A stretch of 64,000 nucleotides of DNA from Pontederia crassipes. Taxonomy: Eukaryota; Streptophyta; Magnoliopsida; Commelinales; Pontederiaceae. Within the stretch, counting starts at the first letter, position 1; the number at the start of each line of letters is the position of its first letter. The notes beneath the pieces were generated by a model. It saw nothing but the letters and a program-made list of their open reading frames with translations. It ran no database searches and was not told the DNA's origin. The position numbers were made by a program, and so were the translations under genes. Below are positions 56,288 through 64,000 of the stretch, piece by piece. Where the stretch lies: positions 37,508,768-37,572,767 of the forward strand of contig CM060183.1 in NCBI GenBank assembly GCA_030549335.1, given 5' to 3'.

Positions 56288-59200
56288 CTACGTCAAACCT
56301 AAGTCCCTCAGAAACTGTCTCATCCACAGAATTTCCTTGCCTGCTTCAGTAGCTGCGATATATTCTGCTTCAATCGTTGATAGTGCCACACACTTCTGTA
56401 ACTTGGATTGCCATGAGATTGCTGCTCCTGCGAATGTCATCAAGTAACCAGAAGTTGACTTTCGACTATCAATGTCTCCTGCCATGTCAGAGTCGGTAAA
56501 TCCTTTCAACACTGGCTCAACGTTTTCGAAACATAAGCATATCTTAGATGTGCCTCGAAAATATCTGAGAATCCACTTGACTGCATCCCAATGCTCTCTA
56601 CCAGGATTTGATAGGAATCGACTCACCACACCAACTGCATATGCTATGTCTGGCCTTGTGCAAACCATTGCATACATCAGACTGCCAACTGCAGATGCGT
56701 ATGAGACATTCTTCATCTTCTGCTTCTCGATTTTATTCCTAGGACACTGTCTAGAACTCAACTTGAAGTGACCTGCAAGTGGCGATGTAATTGCCTTTGC
56801 GTTCTTCATGTTGAACCTCTCCAAGTCCTTGGTAGCAGCTAATCCAATAACCACTCGAATTGATGACATTTTGACCACTGGTGAGAACATCTCGTCAAAA
56901 TCAATTCCTTTCTTCTAACTGAACCCCTTGACAACTAATCTTGCCTTGTATCTCAGGTGTGGATTATTCTCTTCACTCTTCAGTCGAAACACCCACTTGT
57001 TCTTGAGTGCCATCTTCCCTTTAGGAAGCTTCACCAGTTTGTAAGTGTTGTTCTCATGCAAAGATTGCATCTCCTCCTGCATGGCTTTCATCCACTCATC
57101 CTTCTGCTCATGTGACAAGACCTCTTGATAACACACTGGTTCTCCCCCCTTCAGTTAATAACATGTACTCAGTCGGGGAGTACCGCTTTGACTCTTGTCT
57201 TTGTCTGTTTGATCTTCTCAATTGAGGCTCTTGTATTGGTGCATCATGCTCGACATGTGGCTCATCATCACTGTCTTGGCTATCCGAAGGTATATTTGAA
57301 TTATATGAGCTGCTCTCACTGCTACTGTCATCTTGATCCGTTTCTGGAATAATGTCATCTTCTGTCGGTGCATCAACTGAACTCGATTCAGCTAGATAAT
57401 CTGTGAAGGTAGTTGGCTCTTTGTCCTTCGACAGATCTTCAATTGTTTGGTGTTCCATGAACACAACATCTCTGCTTCTGATAACCTTCATGTTAACAGG
57501 ATCCTAGAGTCTGTAGCCAAATTTTTCACCTCCATATTCGAGGAAGATGCATTCTTTCAATTTGCTGTCAAGTTTTGACCGCTCATCACTGGGGATGTGA
57601 ACAAAGGCTCTGCAGCCGAACACTCTGAGATGTTTATATGAAACATCCTTTCCTGACCAGACTTTCAGAAGTATGTCACCATCCAGAGGTACTGATGGTG
57701 AGTGGTTGATCAGTTCAACTGCAGTCATCTTTGCTTCACCCCAAAATCCCTTCGATAGCTTGGCATGTAGAAGCATACATCTGACACGTTCCTCGATTGT
57801 TCTATTCATTCTCTCAGCAACACCATTTTGCTGAGGGGTCTTGGGAACTGTCTTCTCAAGCTTGATGCCATAGGTGTTGTATTCTTCAAAAGGTCCTCTG
57901 TATTCGCCGTCATTATCTGCTCGAATACACTTGAGTTTCTTGCCAGTTTCTCTTTCGACTTTGGCATGAAACTTTTTGAATTCTGCCAACACCTGATTTT
58001 TGTGTGCTATAGGAAAAGCCCAGACTCTTTTAGAATGGTCATCAATAAATGTAACAAAATAAAGAGCATCACCTAGAGTTTTATCCTTCATATAGCAGAC
58101 ATCAGTATGCACCAAAATCAAGTACGTGTGAACTTCTGGACGAAGAAGTTCTGTTAAATGTAACTCTAGTCTTCTTACCAGCCAAACAATGGACACATGC
58201 GTCAAGTGAAGTGTCTTATACCTGGTAGCAGATTTCGTTGAGTTAATATCTGAAGTCCTTTCTCACATATGTGACCAAGCCGCTCGTGCCATAACTCAAA
58301 GGATGACATCTCTTGAGTCAAGTTTATCTTCTCGGTGCAGTGTTGTGCTTCAGTCTTATAGAGTGTATCATCTTTGTTTCCTTTCGCCAGTAGGAGTGAA
58401 CCTCGCTTGATTTCCACACTCCCTCTTTGAAGTTGCTCTTATAGTCGTCTTTGTCTAATTTTCCAACTGAAATTAGGTTAAAACGGATTTCTGGTACATG
58501 CCTCAAATATTTGAGCACAATTTTGCATTTGGTATTGGTCTTCAACTGAATGTTCCGACGCCAGCAATTTGGGACTCCGACTTGTTCCTCATCTTTACTG
58601 ACCCGAATGCTCCCTCTCTGTATGTTGAGAATATATTTCTGCGAGGGGTAACATGGAATGAAGCTGCAGTGTCTAAGATCCAAACTGAATCTTGTCACAA
58701 CATTGACACAATTTTCTTCCTCTTCTTGAGTAAGAAAGTATACATCATTTGATGTAGCCACTACAATGTTGTTTCCACCACTGCCCTTCTTCTCCTTTTC
58801 AGCATCTTCAGACCCTTCATGTGACTGATCACGCTTTAATTTTCTGCACTCCTTCTTGAAGTGTCCTGGCTTGCCACAATGATAACAGGTGACCTCTTTT
58901 CTGGACTTCGATTTGCCTCTTGACCTTGATCTATCGTAGCTATGAGAGTTTCTCTGTTTGTTTCTCCCACAATCTTTCACGATGAATGCCCCTGATTTAT
59001 TGTTGAGATTCTGCTCTTGCCTTCTCGTTTCTTCATTGAACAAACTATCCTTGATAGTTTCTAAAGATAGTTGTCCACCTGGAGTAGAGTTGTTCAGAGG
59101 GATAACGAGCGTTTCCCAACTATTAGGTAAAGAACTCAGTAGTAGTGCTTGGATCTCATCTTCAAACACAATCTTCACTTAGGACAACTTATTAATTAAT

Positions 59201-59618
59201 TCTTGAAAACTGCCAAGATGTTCTGCAACAGAATGATCATCCTTGTACTTCAGGTTAACAAGTTTCTTCATCAATAGCACTTTATTATGCGGCGATTGCG
59301 CTCATACATTTCTTGCAATTTTTTCCACACTTCGTTGGGTTCATCGATATTTGCAATATGATGAAACACCTTGTCGTTGACCCATTGCCGGATTTGTGTG
59401 ACTGTCTTGGTTTTAATCCTCCCCCACTTTTTATCATCCATGTCCTCGAGCTTTGTAGCATCACCTTTGATTGGATCATAAATGTCTCTACAATTTAAGT
59501 AATCCTTCATCCGAGGCTTCCAGATAGAATAATTTATTCCTGTGAGCACAGGCATCCGACTGGGGGCATTATTGTCCTCCATTATAATGTGCACTTCCTG
59601 ACCAGGCTTTGATACCAC
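56288..59618 (-). pseudogene. Copia gag-pol with deleted reverse transcriptase core
   Basis: Reading leftwards: gag (59618-59271; MPVLTGINYSIWKPRMKDYL), then gag C terminus with zinc knuckle CYHCGKPGHFKKEC (about 58870), protease remnants, pre-integrase HERLGHICEKGL (58417-58202), integrase (58205-57504; TFIDDHSKRVWAF, IRADNDGEYR, PQQNGVAERMNRTI), a linker, the reverse transcriptase start (57136-56915; KNKWVFRLKSEE, YKARLVVKGFS) and RNase H (to 56288; CVALSTIEAEYIAATEAGKE). At about 56833 the frame jumps from SSIRVVIGLAA to TKDLERFNMKNAKAI, skipping roughly the reverse transcriptase core with its YVDD box. There are also frame breaks near 59270, 58205 and 57500, and an in-frame TAG after KGFS. 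It cannot move by itself. Confidence 0.85.
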
Positions 59619-60280
59619 TTTTGGAAAAAAAGTCTAAACTGATAGTTGCGGAATTATCTTCTTTTTCTCTTTTAATGCGCATAATAATAATGGGATGATG
59701 ACAATAATATAGCGGAATTAGATCAGACCAAAGACGCAGAGAATTAACATGGAAAATCCCTCAACGTGAGAGGAAAAACCACGGGAGCAAGGAAATCTTC
59801 CACTATGAAATAATATTAGGTTACAAAGTATCTTCTCTAAACCACGCAGAGAATTACAATAATAATCTCAAGAATTAATCTTGGATGTCACAGAATAAAA
59901 GTCTCTCGAAACTGAGGATAGAAGTGAAAATGATCTCACCGGAATATGAGGAATAGATGAGAAGGCTGCTGAGAAGTAATGCCTGAAGTTTCGTCGAGAA
60001 CGAATAAGAACTCATTCCCGAAACGAACCCCGTATATTCTCTCTCCTCTTTCTTTCTTTCTCTCGGTGGAAACGACGTTTTGCTGTGTGGCACGGTGCTG
60101 TTCAATTGCCCACAATAAACGTCTGCCTCATGCATGCTTTTGTAGCATCATCATGTTGCCCATGAGTTGGATTCAATTTTCTCTTCTTGGACTCGGTCTG
60201 CATCATCTCCTAGGTGAGCTTGGTTTTCCTAATTGCTGTCGAATCGTATTGCTTCTCGCATAAGCAATAATCGACCAACA
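59619..60280 (-). repeat. Copia 5-prime LTR
   Basis: Plus-strand start TTTTGGAAAAAAAGTC and end AATCGACCAACA. The inner terminus has decayed from TGTTGG to TTTTGG. It adjoins the primer binding site. Confidence 0.9.
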
Positions 60281-60285
60281 CATCC

Positions 60286-61024
60286 TTCGGCCATGCATTG
60301 TAGCAATCCAATACCATATGGAAAATGACCTATTATCTTAAAATTTTTGGCAATTTTTTTTAGAATGATGTCAATGTGATTATATGAGATGTTGTTACAT
60401 CTGCTATGTGGCAATTTTTTTACAAGCTCTACTTTTCCACTTAGTCCATAAAAACCTGGCTGTGTGACTTCATGATGTAATTTTTTTACAAGGACTACTT
60501 TTCCCGTAGTCCAGAGAGGAAAGAACGATGTTCTACTAATAATCTTCTACATGGGTTCAAACAACATATCAAGCATGAACGATAGCTCATAGAAATTTTC
60601 TTTGTGGAGCTTTTCAACCTTTGTCAATGTTTGACATCATGTTGCATATATATCGTGAATTCAATGCGGTACAAGGGATTCTATCCTTTGGTTAAACTTC
60701 TTTCCTAGTTATCCAGCCATAAGAAAATGACGAGTCAAATTCTGCAACATTTGTGGAAAAAGGGTGACATGATAACATGTTTTTTTTCTCAAGGAACTCT
60801 TTTTCTTCAGACCTGAAGCAACAAATGCCTAGAGCATATCTCATGGATAACAGATGTAGTGAACTCTAGATAAATTGCAATTGTGCAAAAGAACAAAAAG
60901 TTTCACAATTTTCTTTTAGAATGATATTAATGGATTACCCTCAACAACTTAATTACTGCTCGGACAGCATTGTCCATCAAATAAAAATTGAATATAAGCT
61001 CAACAACAATGACAGTAGAACACA
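60286..61024. other. Central region of the foldback element
   Basis: AT-rich, with a short near-duplicate (CAATTTTTTTACAAGCTCTACTTTTCC near 60412 and TAATTTTTTTACAAGGACTACTTTTCC near 60479). No coding sequence is supported. Confidence 0.45.
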
Positions 61025-61795
61025 GTACAAGACTTAAAACTGAAAAAAAAAACTAAATAATGCTCTCGGACATGTCGTGAAGAGGAGCAGCTTCTACCGG
61101 AGTGCAGGAGTTGCAAGAGCAGCAGTAGTAGCCCTAACAAGCGAGGTCACAAGCAGAGTTCTGCAAAGGTCACAATTAGGTCACGAGCAGGTCGTGACAG
61201 GGGCAGCTTCCATTAGAGTGCAGGAGATCTTCTTCGCGTGAGCAGCAAATCCTTCACGAGCAAGAGGAGAGAGGAGGAGGAGAGCAGCAAATCCTCTTCG
61301 TGAGCAGGAGCGAACAGGAGGAGGCAGAGGAGGGAGGAGGAGCAGATCTTCTTCGCAGCACGAGGAGGGAGGAGGAACATATCTTCTTCGCCAACAAGAG
61401 GAGGGAGGAGGAGCAGTACTTCTTCACGAGCTGGAGATCTTTTGCGAACGACAGGATCTTCACGAGCAACAGATCCTCCGCGAACTGGAGCAGGAGGAGT
61501 GTTGTCGGAGTGCGCAGGATCGTCGGAATGCGCAAGATTTTCGGAGTGCGAGCAGGGTTTTGGAGCAGAGAGATTTTGGGAAATTTTTTTAGACGAGCGG
61601 GAGTGGAAAGATTTTTTGAGGCATAGATTTGAGGGAGAAAACCAAAATATGTTAAACCAGAGGATCTGAAAAAAAAACCAAAAAAAGGACGGTTCAGGGG
61701 CGCACAGATTTGATGGTTGGGAGCGTTTAGTTATAAATTATAATTATTATTTGTGAGTACACCCTACTTAAATTCTCTATATATTAAAAAAAAAA

Positions 61796-64000
61796 CACAC
61801 ACCTGCATCCGGCCCAAGCCCGCTCAAAACACACGAGTCCACAAGACTAAACATCACACTATAAATAATAAAACCTAAAGCTACAGTGCCACATACCAAC
61901 ATGTCGGCCAACTAGAACCCCTCCAACTGTAGCTGCTACAGTAACCCCTCCCATGGTTGCAATCGGCCGACATCACCCGTGAAGTTCCGTTAGCTACAGT
62001 AATCTCTCTCCTTCACTCCACACCTCATCTCTCTCCATTGAGCTACAGTAAGCTCTCATTTTCCCTTTGATTCACAATCTTACGTGCTCACTCTCCCTCT
62101 CACACTATTTCAGACAGCAACTTCAAGGAAAGGAAAGGGGCAAATTCGACTAGGAGAAAAAGTAGAGAAGAGAGAAAAAATAAATTAAGAATTAGGGCTT
62201 ACTAATTAAGGTATATTTGAGGGGATTCTAAATCTTAATCACTCTCTTGATGATGCGTGTTTGTATGAATTAAGAGGTTGTGAGACCAAACTAGGTCTTA
62301 TTAATACATAATTAGAGAATGTGCATTTAATGATTCATATTTCTTTAAGTTACTATACCATTGTAATCATGATTACAATCTAATGCTACTTGTTATCCAT
62401 GCTTAGTTCATAAGTAGTTTATTTATTTTCCATATATGAACATGTGTATTAGTCTTAATGATTTAGATGCTAGACATATATGATTCATGTTTATGATGAT
62501 TCGTTTAATCAATTGTTAGGCATATATGAGTAGTGTAAAGTTTCTATTGTTCATGTTGGATGAATGTACACCTTAAGGGTATTTACATGTATTTGTAAAA
62601 ATGAGAAAAATAGATAAAAACAGAGGATACTCGATCCAGAGCTCGGACACGGCCGTGATGAAATGTGGCACGACCGTGACGCCTATTGTATTTCATGCCG
62701 TAGTGACTGAACATTTAGAGTAGAATTCGGACGTTCTGTCATGACCGTAACCTTATGGTCTCACGGCCATGACGTCCCGAGACGTTCATGCCTTAGAAAA
62801 TTTTAAGAATGGTCGAAAAATGACTCTTATGTCATGGTTGTGACGTTCGTGAGCACGACCGTGCAACATAGGATCGACAGAAAAATGTCCAAGTGTTCAG
62901 CCATGCCAAACCGAGGTACACCCGTACCCAAGCGTCGGCACGGCCGTGAACTTTGGTATATGTTTGAAATGTCCACAGTTAACATGATTTGACACTCGTA
63001 TGATTTTAAATAGGATTAAAATATACAACATGTATTGAATGATTGTATCTATTGATGAATGTAATTAAAAGACGGATTGGCTTGAAGGTGTCTTGTTGTA
63101 ATCGAGGAAGGGAAATGGGTTCCACCCCTAAGTGGTGGCATTTCCTGGAGAAACGAGTTTCACCCTTGAATGTGGCATTTTCGTAAGTTGAGGCGAGTTC
63201 CACTCATGAGTGTGGCGTCTCAATTGGGCCTACGCGGAACCAAAGTTGAGGCGAGTTTCACCCTTAAGTGTGGCGTCTCTATTGGCTATCTGCGAACCCA
63301 ATCTTGGCCTAGCTAGTCATTTCTCACGAATTCAACATGATCTTCCCAATCAACAAGATAAGAAAGCATCTAAGTAAAGATGAAAGACGAAAAGATGAAT
63401 GATGAATGACTTAGGACATAAAGTTAAATATGATAAAGAAGTATGCACCTATAAGGATGCAAATGAATGTCCACTTGTCTCATCATGATATGAACAAAGA
63501 TGTTAAAAGTTAAGAATGATATGCTGTAGCTTAATGATATGTCTTGGCATAAAGATTAATGATGGTATATGTTAACTTATTTTGACATGATGTTACATGT
63601 TTATATTATCTTACTATGATGATATGTTCATATGTCATATAGTATGGATAAGTAGCTCATAGCATGATTATGTACGATGATGATGAAATGCATATGTCAT
63701 GACACATAGAGATTATGTCATAAAATCATAATATGCATGGGCCTCAACATACTCTAATTGAAGAAATTCTCTACACCCCATGAATCCGTGCAGGTATGGA
63801 CGAGGCTTAGGTTCGACGACGAGAGTCTCATGATGGTAACATTGCACAAGGGTTGGTCGAGGAACAGCCCAAGTTATCTTACTTATGTTTTCATGATGAA
63901 CTCTTATAAGAGTTAAGTATGTATGGCCTATGGGCTTTTGAGTCATTTATTTTTATATGAACTCACTTATGTATTATGAATCATATGTTGGGTCTTATGT
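61796..64000. other. LTR-like DNA of unknown family, no gene
   Basis: 61800-62160 is pyrimidine-rich; the rest is AT-rich. 63100-63300 has three partial repeats of GAG(G)CGAGTT(C/T)CAC(C/T)C, TGTGGC(A/G)T. The pattern resembles LTRs such as 139-2141, but no PBS, polypurine tract or pol was found and the window ends before any right edge. Confidence 0.35.
62640..62955. repeat. Cluster of CACGGCCGTGA palindromes
   Basis: Seven variants of CACGGCCGTGA (for example ACACGGCCGTGATG, GCACGACCGTGACG, TCACGGCCATGACG, GCACGGCCGTGAAC) lie in 315 bases at irregular spacing. It parallels the GTCGAC palindrome cluster at 1134-1385. Confidence 0.7.

Larger units (their letters stand above)
55388..60280 (-). 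mobile_element. Ty1/copia retrotransposon, 4.9 kb, defective
   Basis: LTRs at 55388-56031 (644 bp) and 59619-60280 (662 bp), with TG...CA ends and a perfect 5-bp target duplication CATCC at 55383-55387 and 60281-60285. The primer binding site TGGTATCAAAGCC lies at 59605-59617 (minus strand), one mismatch from the initiator-Met type. A purine tract AAGAAGGGGGAGTT adjoins the other LTR at about 56032-56045. The LTRs differ by some dozens of changes and a 20-base indel near 60108-60127, so the insertion is not very recent. It lies inside the foldback element. Confidence 0.9.
54291..61795. mobile_element. Foldback/TIR element with arms of 0.75-1.1 kb, interrupted by a copia element
   Basis: The left arm (54291-about 55375) and right arm (about 61025-61795) are inverted copies. 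Outer part: TTTAAGTAGG(A/G)TGTAC(C/T)CACAAATAAT and GTGCGCCCCTGAACCGTCC in both. Inner part: CCGAGAGCATTATTTAGTTT and TTTTAAGTCTTGTACT in both. Between them are about 0.75 kb of AT-rich DNA (60281-61025) and the copia element. Without the copia element the transposon is about 2.6 kb. No transposase is encoded. It may be a non-autonomous MULE or another foldback family; no target duplication was resolved. Confidence 0.7.

Overview
The window is nuclear DNA of a flowering plant. The evidence is AT-rich DNA with GT-AG introns, two recognisable plant genes, plant-type LINE, RTE, copia, gypsy, MULE, hAT and CACTA repeats, and a block of plant mitochondrial DNA. The species cannot be named from the sequence alone.

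Only two host genes can be supported. The first is a two-exon gene at 5361-5930 (minus strand) for a small secreted EG45-like (plant natriuretic peptide-like, expansin-fold) protein. The second is a six-exon gene at 23801-39706 (plus strand) for a 273-residue type I membrane protein with a signal peptide, a cysteine-rich lumenal part, one thrombospondin type 1 domain, one membrane segment and a short tail. Five of its six exons join in phase at clear splice sites. Its fourth intron is about 12.1 kb and its fifth about 1.9 kb.

Most of the large intron is a nest of transposons that can be dissected by target-site duplications. A hAT-type MITE (8-bp duplication TTTAAGGG) received an RTE fragment, a roughly 5.4-kb L1-type LINE on the minus strand and a second RTE fragment. 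A younger plus-strand LINE landed inside the first LINE. A 307-bp tandem duplication then copied one junction.

Layout: 1-4385, two related LTRs of about 2 kb. 5361-5930, the EG45-like gene. 6456-11870, MITEs and a 2-kb inverted repeat. 12451-13560, an LTR-like block. 14949-16403, a Pack-MULE-like element carrying part of a lung seven-transmembrane (GOST) receptor gene. 17512-20343, a decayed Ty3/gypsy element. 20344-22040, MULE and CACTA pieces. 23801-39706, the TSP1 gene. 40041-46700, a gypsy 5-prime end interrupted by a decayed FAR1-type MULE. 47244-47806, a 280-bp tandem duplication. About 47870-54290, a nuclear copy of mitochondrial DNA with a trnQ-UUG copy, a plastid ycf2 scrap and LINE scraps. 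54291-61795, a foldback element with long inverted repeats, interrupted by a Ty1/copia element (55388-60280) whose reverse transcriptase core is deleted. 61796-64000, AT-rich LTR-like DNA with short palindromes.

The most notable signals are the captured seven-transmembrane gene inside the TIR element, the layered insertions in the TSP1 intron, and the organelle-derived block. I found no CRISPR array, operon or clearly new defence-type system. All boundaries were read by eye without alignment software.
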